DNA from: an unidentified bacterial endosymbiont
GTDB taxonomy: Bacteria > Pseudomonadota > Gammaproteobacteria > Enterobacterales > Enterobacteriaceae
Direction of reading: 5' to 3'
Assembly (NCBI RefSeq): GCF_918797525.1
Contig: NZ_OU963893.1
Span: forward strand, 3,596,001-3,660,000
Length of the DNA: 64,000 bases
The position numbers were made by a program, and so were the translations under genes. Under the pieces are notes generated by a model. The model was given only the letters and a program-made list of their open reading frames with translations, did not search any database and had not been told where the DNA came from. Positions 43,298 through 53,134 of the stretch are shown piece after piece; within the stretch, counting starts at the first letter, position 1; the number at the start of each line of letters is the position of its first letter.

Positions 43298-45892
43298 TTA
43301 CTGGCACTGAAGAGCTTGCAGGACAACAGCATTCATCATCTGGCTATCGGGAATAGAAAATCTCGCCCGGCATTGTTTATCCGGCTCATTTCCCCACTGA
43401 ACATCAAGCAAACCTGATTGCGGCAGCCCGGTCAAATAGACTTCCCCTTCATCGCCAACAATACTGTTGTCATTATCCATTGTGACCCGGGCGCCAAAGG
43501 GAACAGGAATATCATGGTATCTGAGCGTGAATAGCGCTCGTATTCCTGTAGATGTCTCAAACCTGGTAAGAACAATCGCACCGCGGGTTGGAACCGTCCG
43601 GCTTACGTTATTTTGAATTTCAGTTCTGTTATCAAGATTGCTGACATCCAGCGCCACACGATTTTCTCTGTACGGTGTCGCATAGGGTTTTATGGTATAT
43701 CCTCGCCAGTCTGTTCGGACGCCGTTACCATTTTCAAGTGGGATGGAAGAGGCTCCAGGTGCCGCAATTAAGATGCTGGTATCTCCCCCCGTTGGCTGAC
43801 CAAGGGTCACACCCGAAGTGTGCATTGTGACAGAACCCGCTACACCATAGTTTAGTTGTCGGTAATTATCCGAATAGCTGTAACCGAGATTTGAATTTCC
43901 ATACGTTCCGCGATAATTCATACTGCTGCTGCCGGTTAATTGATTTTGCCGTGAGTAGCCCTGGCTGACATTCCAGTTTAAATTTTGTTGTTCAAGCAAC
44001 AGTCCGCTCAAACCGGCCTGTTGTGTCACATTGCCGTGGTTGTCCCGACTGGCGTTGAACGTAGCAAAAACAGTAGACGTATTTCCCGCCATGAGGCGTC
44101 CTACAGGCAAAGAGATATTAATGAAAGCGGCCCGATCGCTCCCGTTCAAACCGACGGTATGATTGTAGTTATAAGAAATGGTATAGTTAACCACGCCCAG
44201 ACTGCTGCTGAATCCAAGCTGTAATGAAGAACTGTCCCCGCCTTTCCAGTATGTTTGTCTGCTACCGTTCAGGTACAGGAACCCCAGACTGCCAAGCCGC
44301 TGAGAAATATTGGCCTGAATACGATCCTTTTTACTGTTCCTGAGATTGTAGTAATCACTGTATGCCGGGATGACAGGTTCACCATCAACGTCAACGGTTT
44401 CCTGGTCATACAACCAGCCAGACATTCTTTTCAGAGCGGTCTCATCTAATGTATAGAACCCATCCGTCATGTTTCGGTTTCCCGTCAGCATGATGTTGGT
44501 TCCCGTCTCCGAGAAAGCCCTTCCATATGTCAGTCGCAAAGCGTGTGCATTATGGTTGGATCCATCGCTGAGGGTGCTTTTAGCCTGGGTAACATCAGCA
44601 GATATTCCCCCCCAAGAGTTCATGCTCAGGCCGACCCCTAACGCCAAGGCACGGTAATTCTGCGCATATTGCGTTCCGCCGTAGAGGGTAAAATCCCGGG
44701 GAAGTCCCCATAAAATCGTAGCTTGTGCAAAATCAGGGTCGTCATAGCGATCATTAAAACTGCGGTATTTACCTGCCGTGAGGCCATAGCGAACCCGGCC
44801 TTCACGCTGTAAGACCGGCACGGTCCCATACGGCACGGTGAAGGATTGCGTCACGCCGCTGGCTTCAGCAACATTCACTTCCAGATCTCCGCTGGAATAC
44901 ATTGGAAACAAATCCGTAATAACAAAATCACCGGGCGAGACGTTAGTCTGATAAATCAAATAGCCATTCTGGCGGATAGTCAGCATGGCATTGGAACTGG
45001 CGCTTCCCCTGATCACCGGTGCAAATCCCCTCTGGTTATCAGGATACATACTGTCATCGGTAGACAGTTGAACCCCTCTGTAGCCCAGTGAATCAAATAC
45101 ATCACCGCCGGTGGTGCTGTCTCCTAACGTGAACTGGCTCTTCCACGGAATAATGGCCCGCTCAAGATAGGTCGCGCCGTGTTCCCATGTGGTGTCGCTG
45201 CTATTGCCGCTACGGCTCTCAGACCAGGTTCTGTTATCACGAATCCGCAATGGCCCGAGATTGAGTCCGCTGTTTAACATCAAATATTGGCTGCGGCTGT
45301 CGCCGTACTGACCGCTATTGTTGCTTCCGCTATAGCTGTAATTGAGTTGCCCCGCAGTGATTCCTTCATCCCAACGTTCAGGGGGGATTTCTCCTCGACT
45401 ATTATTCCGTAATGCGGCCTGAGGGATACTGATATTGAGGGCCATTTTCTGAAAATCAAAATACGCCCCAGCATTGGGGTATATACTCTGCGGATAAGTA
45501 CAATTTCCCGCTAGTCCACGGGAGGCTGTGGTACGTAAAACCTCCGGTTTAATATTCAGTATGCTCAGATCGTCGACTGAGAAACATGCCACAAGACCCG
45601 TAACATCCTGTTTATCCGCTCTGCCAGAGTTATCTGATGCAATAAAATGGATGCTCCTCCTCGCTATTATTTCACCATTTAGAACAATATCAACCTCATA
45701 GGTCCCCGGAGGCTGCCTACCGGCGATGCCTAAATACGATAAATCCGCAACCTCATTCAGTCCGCCTGATATAAGTGAAGGGGGAAAATAAAAATCACTT
45801 TCTGCATACACAGACATCACCGTGCCAAAAGGAAAGGTAAGTAAAACAGACAGTACTAAGACACATCTGCTTTTTTGTGGACATGATCCCAT
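43298..45892 (-). CDS. Outer-membrane usher of second fimbrial operon
   Basis: An 864-residue usher with all parts: signal peptide, N-terminal domain (DFYFPPSLISGGLNEVADLS), 24-strand barrel with plug, and C-terminal domains ending CRARFSIPDSQMMNAVVLQ. It is clearly diverged from FimD at 29556. ATG at 45892 is used because AGGTGA precedes it; a GTG three codons upstream overlaps the ribosome site. Confidence 0.92.
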   Translation of the reverse strand: MGSCPQKSRCVLVLSVLLTFPFGTVMSVYAESDFYFPPSLISGGLNEVADLSYLGIAGRQPPGTYEVDIVLNGEIIARRSIHFIASDNSGRADKQDVTGLVACFSVDDLSILNIKPEVLRTTASRGLAGNCTYPQSIYPNAGAYFDFQKMALNISIPQAALRNNSRGEIPPERWDEGITAGQLNYSYSGSNNSGQYGDSRSQYLMLNSGLNLGPLRIRDNRTWSESRSGNSSDTTWEHGATYLERAIIPWKSQFTLGDSTTGGDVFDSLGYRGVQLSTDDSMYPDNQRGFAPVIRGSASSNAMLTIRQNGYLIYQTNVSPGDFVITDLFPMYSSGDLEVNVAEASGVTQSFTVPYGTVPVLQREGRVRYGLTAGKYRSFNDRYDDPDFAQATILWGLPRDFTLYGGTQYAQNYRALALGVGLSMNSWGGISADVTQAKSTLSDGSNHNAHALRLTYGRAFSETGTNIMLTGNRNMTDGFYTLDETALKRMSGWLYDQETVDVDGEPVIPAYSDYYNLRNSKKDRIQANISQRLGSLGFLYLNGSRQTYWKGGDSSSLQLGFSSSLGVVNYTISYNYNHTVGLNGSDRAAFINISLPVGRLMAGNTSTVFATFNASRDNHGNVTQQAGLSGLLLEQQNLNWNVSQGYSRQNQLTGSSSMNYRGTYGNSNLGYSYSDNYRQLNYGVAGSVTMHTSGVTLGQPTGGDTSILIAAPGASSIPLENGNGVRTDWRGYTIKPYATPYRENRVALDVSNLDNRTEIQNNVSRTVPTRGAIVLTRFETSTGIRALFTLRYHDIPVPFGARVTMDNDNSIVGDEGEVYLTGLPQSGLLDVQWGNEPDKQCRARFSIPDSQMMNAVVLQALQCQ

Positions 45893-45915
45893 TACCGTCA
45901 CCTACCCGAAGAGGC

Positions 45916-46617
45916 TTAATTGAATCTGGCAGGCCGCGGAGGGCTTACAGCACCGAAATCATCGATAGTGCTAAATGTTAAATTATTACCCGCATCCCTG
46001 GGGAGAGCGACAGTGATCTGCCCTCGCGATGGCACCATTACACTATCTAATGCAGCATTACCCGCTTTGAAGTTGGTAAGAGTAATAAAATAGGGGGATG
46101 CGTTTTCAATAATGACACTATTATTACCGTTGCGGCGGAATTGCAACTGTTGAGCGGCTACCTGCGGTGAGGGCGTAAGCCCCGCAGGACGGACAAAAAG
46201 TTTTATGCGTGTTACCGCTGCGATGATAAGTGCGTTATGACCTTCAAGCGCTTTTTTATTAACAGAAGGCACACCTTTTACATTGAAATAATAAAGTGTT
46301 TCACGGTCCCGTGGCAACTGCTGGCCTGTAAACATCAGACGCAGGATGTTTTCATTTCCGGGGCCGCTAGTGAAAAGCGGTGGCGTTGCAATAAAGTCAG
46401 AGCTTCTTCTACCAGCAGCGTCTTCAATCCAGGCCTGAACCAGAAACGTGGTGTCAGTTGATGTATTTCTTATTGAGATGTTTCTTTGCTTCGCATCCTG
46501 TGCATAAATAATCCGGGTGCTGTCCAGCATAATGCCCCCGGCCTGAGAGTAAAAGGCAATAACCATAAACAACAAAGGGAATAAACGTCGATAACCTGAA
46601 CGGGATGCAGTTGACAT
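45916..46617 (-). CDS. Periplasmic chaperone of second fimbrial operon
   Basis: A 233-residue PapD-type chaperone: signal peptide to about residue 26, DSTRIIYAQDAKQRNISIRN (conserved Arg/edge strand), [11 protein letters not shown] with the Lys, and the end PPRPARFN. It escorts subunits to the usher. ATG at 46617 is supported by position 57 bases after the pilin stop. Confidence 0.9.
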   Translation of the reverse strand: MSTASRSGYRRLFPLLFMVIAFYSQAGGIMLDSTRIIYAQDAKQRNISIRNTSTDTTFLVQAWIEDAAGRRSSDFIATPPLFTSGPGNENILRLMFTGQQLPRDRETLYYFNVKGVPSVNKKALEGHNALIIAAVTRIKLFVRPAGLTPSPQVAAQQLQFRRNGNNSVIIENASPYFITLTNFKAGNAALDSVMVPSRGQITVALPRDAGNNLTFSTIDDFGAVSPPRPARFN

Positions 46618-46674
46618 TGAAAGCCCTCAAATTTTTTAAACTTTCACCCTTGCCAGGGTGAAAGCCGTTTCGAG

Positions 46675-47208
46675 TCAATTGTAATTTACAACAAATTTCG
46701 CGGTGGCATTTGCGCTACCAGGCGTGACGTTTTCCGCAACTGAAATGTATTGTGCAGAGAAACTCATCACGTTAGTTCCTTCAACAATGGTGAAAGCTGG
46801 TGTCGCGTTGCTGCCGTCAAAATTGAGCTTAGTACCATTTTGCAAAATTTGCACCCCCACCCCACTCGCAGGCGTTTCACCATCCTCAAGCAGCGCAAGT
46901 ACCGAAGCATTACCAGAAACAGTCTCACCCGTAAAGGTTACAGTCGCGTTATTAAATGTTTCTGTGCTGCAATTGAGAAGCTGAATATCAAAGTTCACTT
47001 CAGAAGTAACAGTTCCCTGGTTCGAGAAAAGCGCTACAGGAATGTCACCCAGAGGAATTGTCTGAGCAGCGGAGCTATTATCTACAACACAGGCATTACT
47101 GTTAATTGTACCCATAAAATTAACCACACCGCTGGAGTAATCTGATGCCCAGGCGGATGTTGTGAAAATAAAAGGTGCAAATGCTGTAATTAAAAATGTT
47201 TTCTTCAT
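46675..47208 (-). CDS. Major pilin of second fimbrial operon
   Basis: A 177-residue pilin: signal peptide to AWA, donor strand GVVNFMGTINSNACVVD, second Cys in QLLNCSTETF, and the C-terminal pilin ending AKFVVNYN. Being promoter-proximal and most typical, it is probably the main rod subunit. Different from FimA over most of its length. Confidence 0.88.
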   Translation of the reverse strand: MKKTFLITAFAPFIFTTSAWASDYSSGVVNFMGTINSNACVVDNSSAAQTIPLGDIPVALFSNQGTVTSEVNFDIQLLNCSTETFNNATVTFTGETVSGNASVLALLEDGETPASGVGVQILQNGTKLNFDGSNATPAFTIVEGTNVMSFSAQYISVAENVTPGSANATAKFVVNYN

Positions 47209-47994
47209 AGTGATGTTACTCCTGATAGATGATACTTAGTCAAATAATTTATTTAGACTCACTTTGCGTTTCGGTTATTGCATCTTATCAGAATGTTTTT
47301 TGAGCAACCAGCGCACTAAAATCACCAGTTATTTCTGGAAAGTTAAAATAGAAATACGGATACATGGATATATACATTTTTAGCAGGAGATGCATCGATT
47401 AAATTACAGTAACGAACATTTATTTACTCGAGTTGTAAAATAAAAAGATTATCTTGTGGATTAGGCCAGGCAATTCACGAAATCAATATTTAATTCGTTT
47501 AATAGTGGTTTAATATAAATTAGAAGAAAGGTGCATTTCAATAAAAAAACGACTATTGCACTATCTGCAGATGTAAAAAAAATGTATGCGGGGTTTATTT
47601 GTATGTTGCGATTATTTTGTGCAAGAACCTGGCGATGTACTGTCCTGAAAGCAGAGTAGTGATGGTACGAAGCTGTTGAACAAGGTGGAGTGCTTATCAA
47701 TTTAAGCGCCAGAACAATAAAAGCCATAATTGAGCTGCCGTCGATTATCAACGCTGGCTATCACTGCGCATGCCTGCTGGCCAGCCTCAAGCAAAACGCA
47801 TCCGGTCGCCATACTGATGAGAGTTGTACCGCTCCGGCCCCTGAAGCCTTTATTTATCATCATGCCAGGATTATCAGCAATTGTTTATAAATTTTTCTTT
47901 AATTGAACAGATAACGATTATTGTCGAATGACGGGTATCATCCTGGATTTATGCACAGCTATGCCTTCGAGAGTAAACGGGAAAACGCCTCGCC
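47209..47994. other. AT-rich gene-free stretch upstream of the second fimbrial operon
   Basis: About 790 bases without a supported gene. It must hold the promoter of the pilin operon. Frames of 66 to 96 codons occur on both strands, but none has a good ribosome site or family resemblance. No invertible-element repeats recognised. Confidence 0.55.
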
Positions 47995-48027
47995 AAAAAA
48001 ACCGGATGGCGCTAACGCTTATCCGGT
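47995..48027 (-). terminator. Porin terminator (REP-like stem)
   Basis: Minus-strand RNA: ACCGGAT/ATCCGGT stem with an internal GC-rich loop, then UUUUUU. The stem sequence is like a REP element. Confidence 0.8.
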
Positions 48028-48086
48028 TTTGAGAGTCTAAACGACTTCCCTCTCCCTTTCAGGCTAAGGGTTCCCCAGCAATTTTT

Positions 48087-49232
48087 TTAGAAATCGTAAC
48101 GCAGACGAACCAGGTTCATATCGCCCAGGTTGTCGGTGCTGGAGGTGAACACGTGTTCGTAATCCACACGGAAGCCGTAATCCAGCTGGAAGCTGATACC
48201 CACGCCGTTATCGATGCGCTGGTAGTTACGGCCATTCACGTACTGGATACGGTCACCCATGAAGTAAGGCTGGATAGATTTAACCGCGTACTGGCCGATT
48301 GGGAATTTGTACCCTGCGAAGTATTCAATACCCCATGCATCACCGGCAAAGTAGTTGTCAGTTGAGATTTTTTTGGTGGTCATAAAGTTCTGATACCAGC
48401 CGCCGCCAGCCGAGAAGGTCCAGTTGTCCGGCGTCCAGCTCAGCGCCGTACCCAGGATGTTCTGGTCGTAGGTTTTGCTGTCGCCGTTGTCCGGGTTACG
48501 CATTTCGGCACGGGTGTAGTTCCACGCTGTACCCCAGGTCAGTTCATCGGTCAGGTGGTAATCCAGGCCCAGCGAACCGCCGCCTTTACGTTTGTAGCGC
48601 AGGCCATTGCCAGGCAGATATTCGCTGTCTTCAAACAGATAAGATGCATAGATGTCCGCATCGCCTACGGTTTTCTTATATTTCAGCATTTTGCGTGAAC
48701 GGTAAGAACCGTCGTAATCGCCGTTAATGCCGTTACCTGGCGCCTGGCCGATCATGTCGTAGTCCCAGATATCGGTTTTCGCGCCGACCACGTCATAGTA
48801 AACGCTGTTCTGTTGACCGAAGGTCAGCGTACCCCAGGTGTCGCTCTTCAGACCGGTGTACAGCATACGGCGAGAGGTGTTATTTGCCCCTTCTGCGTGG
48901 TGGCTGTCCCAGTCAAAGAGAGCGGGAATGTTCACACCCAGCTCGTAGTAGCTCACCCAACTGAGGTCGTCAAACAGGGAGTAATCAGCGGCGAAACGGA
49001 AACGGGTACCGCCGTCAAAGCCATTACGCTTGTAGCTATTTTTACCGTCGTCGCCGGTCATATTCTGGAACTGCGGACGTATACTGCCGCCAACGGTGAA
49101 GTTGAGACGGCTCAGCGGATTACCCGCCTGAGGATCCTGTTTCAGAACGGTGATTTCTGCCTGGGATGCGAAGGACATCAATGCCACTGCCGCGCTGATC
49201 GTTGTCGCCAGCGCTGATTTTTTTATAGTCAT
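48087..49232 (-). CDS. Outer-membrane porin
   Basis: A 381-residue beta-barrel protein: signal peptide to SFASQA, many amphipathic strands (FTVGGSIRPQFQNM, GTLTFGQQNSVYYDV) and a C-terminal phenylalanine (MNLVRLRYDF), required for barrel assembly. It belongs to the Gram-negative porin superfamily but is not a close OmpC/OmpF relative. An internal MKxxPP-type loop is not visible, so substrate preference is unknown. In E. coli no porin lies here. ATG at 49232. Confidence 0.85.
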   Translation of the reverse strand: MTIKKSALATTISAAVALMSFASQAEITVLKQDPQAGNPLSRLNFTVGGSIRPQFQNMTGDDGKNSYKRNGFDGGTRFRFAADYSLFDDLSWVSYYELGVNIPALFDWDSHHAEGANNTSRRMLYTGLKSDTWGTLTFGQQNSVYYDVVGAKTDIWDYDMIGQAPGNGINGDYDGSYRSRKMLKYKKTVGDADIYASYLFEDSEYLPGNGLRYKRKGGGSLGLDYHLTDELTWGTAWNYTRAEMRNPDNGDSKTYDQNILGTALSWTPDNWTFSAGGGWYQNFMTTKKISTDNYFAGDAWGIEYFAGYKFPIGQYAVKSIQPYFMGDRIQYVNGRNYQRIDNGVGISFQLDYGFRVDYEHVFTSSTDNLGDMNLVRLRYDF

Positions 49233-49366
49233 TATTTTTCCTTAAAAGACACGCTGCTAAATATTTAGCGCGTGAATGTTAACCGGAAACAATCTGGCTG
49301 TGTGGGCGGTTTTTTAATGTTTTGTGCGACTAAAGTGAGGGGTATTATCGATTTATGCTACTAAGT

Positions 49367-49400
49367 GATTACACACCAGTATATAAACCGGTGCGTAATC
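49367..49400. other. Hairpin downstream of ybbP
   Basis: GATTACACACC (49367-49377) pairs with GGTGCGTAATC (49390-49400), one mismatch. No U run. It lies between ybbP and the porin gene and may help end ybbP transcripts. Confidence 0.45.
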
Positions 49401-49414
49401 ATCACGGAACAGAA

Positions 49415-51829
49415 CTAACTAACGAACTGACGGAACAGCGCTTTACCTCTTAACAACCGCGTCCCGAGCCAGCCGCCGCACAGTGACAACAACAGCGCAC
49501 CGAAGACCGGCAGCGTGATCCACAGCCGCCAGTCAGGCTGCCACGGGAAGTCGAATACGCGGGTCTGCAATACCGCCAGCGCCGTCTCCGCGCCGATGGC
49601 CGCCACAAGGCCTGCCACCAGCCCCAGCAGAGCAAATTCGCTCCACAGCGTGGCGCGCAGCAGCCGTTTACCGGCGCCCAGTGTGCGGTAGACCACCAGC
49701 TCCTGATGACGCTGACGCATGCCAACCTGTACCTGCGCCAGCAGTAACAGTATGCCGCAGATCGTCACCAGCACCACCATCACCTCCAGAGCGCGACTGA
49801 CCTGCTCCAGCACCTGTCCGACTTGTTTCAGTATCGCGCCGATATCCAGCAGGCTGACCGTCGGGAATTCCCGGTTAAGCTGGGTCAACATACCGTTGCC
49901 GTTTTCCCACCGGAAGCTGGTGAGCCAGCTTTGCGGCTGCCCGTCCAGCGCCCCGGCAGGAAAGATGAAGAAGAAGTTTGGCCGCAGGCTTTCCCAGTCT
50001 ACTTTGCGCAGGCTGGTCACTTTAGCGCTAAAGTCCTGCGTATCGCCGGTAAAGGTCACGCTATCTCCCAGCTTGACGTTCAGCCGCTTCGCCAGCCCCT
50101 CTTCCATCGATACCTCACCCGCTTTTGGCGGCCAGGTCCCTGCGGTAATCGGGTTGTGGTCTGGTCGTGTCTCCTGCCAGGTCAGATTCAGTTCCCGGTT
50201 GAGCGATTCGTCCTTGTTGCCCTCTGTCGTCTGGCCGTTGATTTGCGTCAGACGCGCCCGCACGATGGGGTAGAACGACTCTGGCACAATCTGGTGCTCT
50301 GACAGGAAGCCTTTTAACGGCGTTACCTGCTCAGGGGCGATATTGATGAGGAAATAGTTCGGGCTTTCCGGCGGAAGTTGCTGTTGCCAGCGATCCAGCA
50401 GATCCCCGCGCAGGACCAGCAGAAGCGCCAGCAGCATAAACGACAGTGAAAATGCTGAAAGCTGGCTCAGCGTTGACCATGGCTGATGCAGCAACCGGTT
50501 GACCGCTAAGCGCACGGGCAGTGACTTAACGGTCAGCCTTCTCAGCACGTTAAGTAATATCCAGCCCAGCACGCCGCATAGCAGCGCTAATACTACTGCG
50601 CCCGCCAGAACGGCCCACAGTAGCGTGCTGCCCCCCATCAGCCAGGCCAACAGGCCAACCGCGACGGCAATAATCACCGGCAGGTAAAACTTCAGTGGCC
50701 AGACGTTGGCGACCACGTCCCGGCGAAGCACGCGTAGCGGCTGCGTCGCCAGCAACAGACGATAAGGGCGTAACCCCACCAGCAGCGAAATCACCGTCAT
50801 CGCCCCAATGGCCCACAGCCAAGGCCATAGGCTGGCAGGCGGCAACGCGGCAGGCAGCACTGGCTTAAGCAGCACCATCAGCAGCTTTTCAAACAGCAGC
50901 CCTATCGCCCCGCCGGTGATGGCCGACAGGGCCAGTACCATCAGCCACTGGCCGACAATTAACTTACGCAGCTGCGCCCGGCCCGCGCCGAGCGTTTTGA
51001 GGATCGCCACCAGATCGTAGCGGCTGCGGCAATAGTGCCCCATTGCCACGGCAACCGCCGCCACGGCCAGCAGCAGCGTTAGCAGCGCGGACAGCAGCAG
51101 AAACTGCTGAGAGCGCTCAAGCGATTTACCCAGCGCCCCATCATCCTGCTCCAGCCCGTACCAGCGATGCTCCGGCTTCAACTGCGGCTGAAGCCATTTT
51201 TCGTATGCATCCAGTTGGGCTGGCGTTCCGCCAAATTTATAGCGCCAGGTCACGCGGCTACCGGGCTGAACGGCATCGGTTTTGGCCACATCGGCGTTAT
51301 TCATCAGTAAACGTGGCGCGAGCTGGAAGGGGTTAAAACCTGAGTCAGGTTCCTGTACCACTTCTCCGGCAATTTTGAGCGTGGCGTCGCCAACATCGAT
51401 GTTGTCACCCGTTTTCAGGTTCAGCAGCGCCATCAGACGCGGCGCCAGCAGCACCGTGCCGGATGTCGGTTTCAGCCCCGGTGGGCTGGTCTGCAATGCG
51501 CCATACATCGGGTAGATATCATCAACGGCTTTCACACTGGCAAGCTGCGGCGTGTCGCCTGCGAAGGTCATGGTCTGAAAACTAATCTGCTCCCCGACCT
51601 TCAGCCCCCGTTTACGCGCTTCATCAATCCAGCCCGGTGGGACGGCACGCGAGCTTTGTAACGTCCGGTCACCCGCCATGAACTCCCGGCTTTGCTGGCT
51701 TAGCCCTTTTTCCATTCGATCGCTGACGCTCCCCAGCGCCAGCACGCAGGCGACGGCCAGGCTTAACGCCATCCAGACAATCAGCAGCGAGGGCGAGCGC
51801 CACTCGCGCCAGAACCAGCGGGCAATCAT
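49415..51829 (-). CDS. ybbP: ABC transporter permease YbbP (FtsX-like)
   Basis: An 804-residue inner-membrane permease with an N-terminal helix, a large periplasmic domain, a block of helices, a second periplasmic domain and a last block of helices (FtsX-like, MacB-type superfamily). It works with YbbA, whose gene overlaps its start by four bases. Export of lipids or hydrophobic compounds is suggested for the family. Normal length. Confidence 0.94.
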   Translation of the reverse strand: MIARWFWREWRSPSLLIVWMALSLAVACVLALGSVSDRMEKGLSQQSREFMAGDRTLQSSRAVPPGWIDEARKRGLKVGEQISFQTMTFAGDTPQLASVKAVDDIYPMYGALQTSPPGLKPTSGTVLLAPRLMALLNLKTGDNIDVGDATLKIAGEVVQEPDSGFNPFQLAPRLLMNNADVAKTDAVQPGSRVTWRYKFGGTPAQLDAYEKWLQPQLKPEHRWYGLEQDDGALGKSLERSQQFLLLSALLTLLLAVAAVAVAMGHYCRSRYDLVAILKTLGAGRAQLRKLIVGQWLMVLALSAITGGAIGLLFEKLLMVLLKPVLPAALPPASLWPWLWAIGAMTVISLLVGLRPYRLLLATQPLRVLRRDVVANVWPLKFYLPVIIAVAVGLLAWLMGGSTLLWAVLAGAVVLALLCGVLGWILLNVLRRLTVKSLPVRLAVNRLLHQPWSTLSQLSAFSLSFMLLALLLVLRGDLLDRWQQQLPPESPNYFLINIAPEQVTPLKGFLSEHQIVPESFYPIVRARLTQINGQTTEGNKDESLNRELNLTWQETRPDHNPITAGTWPPKAGEVSMEEGLAKRLNVKLGDSVTFTGDTQDFSAKVTSLRKVDWESLRPNFFFIFPAGALDGQPQSWLTSFRWENGNGMLTQLNREFPTVSLLDIGAILKQVGQVLEQVSRALEVMVVLVTICGILLLLAQVQVGMRQRHQELVVYRTLGAGKRLLRATLWSEFALLGLVAGLVAAIGAETALAVLQTRVFDFPWQPDWRLWITLPVFGALLLSLCGGWLGTRLLRGKALFRQFVS

Positions 51830-52512
51830 GTTTCCTCCTGAAGCGTTCCGTTCACCAGACGCAGGCGGCGGTCACAACGGGCCGCGAGCTGTGGATCGTG
51901 GGTGACCAGAATCAGCGTAGTGCCATGCTCACGGTTGAGCGAAAACAGCAGGTCGGCGATTTTGTCCCCGGTTTTACGGTCCAGGTTACCGGTGGGTTCA
52001 TCGGCAAACAGCACTTCTGGTCGCCCGTTAAACGCTCGGGCCAGGGCGACGCGCTGTTGCTCGCCGCCGGAAAGCTGCGCCGGAAGATGGTCGAGACGTT
52101 TGCCCAGACCCAGTTGTTCCAGTAACGCTTTTGCATGTTCACGGCTTTCACGGGTGTTGTCGCCGCGCAGCAGCCCCGGCAACTCTACGTTCTCCAGCGC
52201 GTTCAGGGTCGGGATAAGCATAAAAGACTGAAAGACAAAACCAATGTGTCTGGCACGCAGCGCGGCACGGGCCTCTTCACCAAGCTGGTGGAGCGGCTGG
52301 CCCACGAGGTGGACTTCCCCACTGCTACCGTCATCCAGCCCGGCCAGAATCGCCAGCAGCGTGGACTTACCAGAACCAGATTCGCCAATCAACGCGATGG
52401 TTTCAGCGCGTTTGACAACGAGTTCAACTCCGGTGAGGATGGACAACTCGTGTTCTCCCTGACCGACGGACTTCTTAAGATGATGAACTTCAATAATGTT
52501 TTCCGCTGGCAT
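51826..52512 (-). CDS. ybbA: ABC transporter ATPase YbbA
   Basis: A 228-residue ATPase of the LolD/MacB type: Walker A GESGSGKST, signature LSGGEQQRVALARA, Walker B VLFADEPTGNLD and the H-loop LVTHDPQLA. ATG at 52512 follows GGAAGGGC. It is divergent from tesA and the two coding starts overlap by 33 bases, as in E. coli. Confidence 0.96.
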   Translation of the reverse strand: MPAENIIEVHHLKKSVGQGEHELSILTGVELVVKRAETIALIGESGSGKSTLLAILAGLDDGSSGEVHLVGQPLHQLGEEARAALRARHIGFVFQSFMLIPTLNALENVELPGLLRGDNTRESREHAKALLEQLGLGKRLDHLPAQLSGGEQQRVALARAFNGRPEVLFADEPTGNLDRKTGDKIADLLFSLNREHGTTLILVTHDPQLAARCDRRLRLVNGTLQEET

Positions 52513-53106
52513 TTGCCCTTCCTGTTTTTGATTCTGATGACCTTCCGCGCGGCGGCGGCGGATACAATACTGGTGCTTGGCGACAGCCTGAGCGCAGGTT
52601 ATCGCATGGCCGCCAGTGCGGCCTGGCCTGCTCTGCTTAATGATAAATGGCAAAGCAAGACAACAGTGATAAATGGCAGCATCAGCGGCGATACCTCGCA
52701 ACAGGGATTGTCTCGCCTGCCAGCCTTACTCGAACAGCATCAACCGCGTTGGGTGCTGGTCGAGCTGGGGGGGAACGATGGCCTGCGCGGCTTCCAGCCT
52801 CAGCAAACCGAACAAACCCTGCGCACAATTTTGCAGAAAATTAAGGCAGCCAACGCGCAACCGCTGATGATGCAAATTCGCCTGCCCGCCAACTATGGTC
52901 GCCGATATAATGAGGCCTTTAGCGCGATCTACCCTAAGCTTGCCAAAGAGTTTGATATTCCGCTGCTGCCATTTTTCATGGAGGAGGTCTATCTGAAACC
53001 CCAATGGATGCAAGAGGATGGTATTCACCCCAATCGCGATGCTCAGCCGTTTATTGCCGACTGGATGGCAACCCGGCTGGCACCCTTAGTTAACCATGAC
53101 TCCTGA
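52480..53106 (+). CDS. tesA: Acyl-CoA thioesterase I / protease I / lysophospholipase L1
   Basis: A 208-residue SGNH hydrolase with a signal peptide (to RAAA), so periplasmic. Catalytic Ser in GDSLSAG, Gly and Asn in GGNDGLRG, Asp/His in DGIHPN. ATG at 52480; a second ATG follows at once. Its start overlaps ybbA on the other strand. Confidence 0.96.
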   Translation: MMNFNNVFRWHLPFLFLILMTFRAAAADTILVLGDSLSAGYRMAASAAWPALLNDKWQSKTTVINGSISGDTSQQGLSRLPALLEQHQPRWVLVELGGNDGLRGFQPQQTEQTLRTILQKIKAANAQPLMMQIRLPANYGRRYNEAFSAIYPKLAKEFDIPLLPFFMEEVYLKPQWMQEDGIHPNRDAQPFIADWMATRLAPLVNHDS

Positions 53107-53134
53107 TTAAGCGGAGATCCTGACAGGTAAAGTT

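Noticed and set aside
47461..47890. Frames of 96 and 66 codons upstream of the second fimbrial operon
   Set aside because: No ribosome sites, opposite strands overlapping, composition like non-coding DNA.
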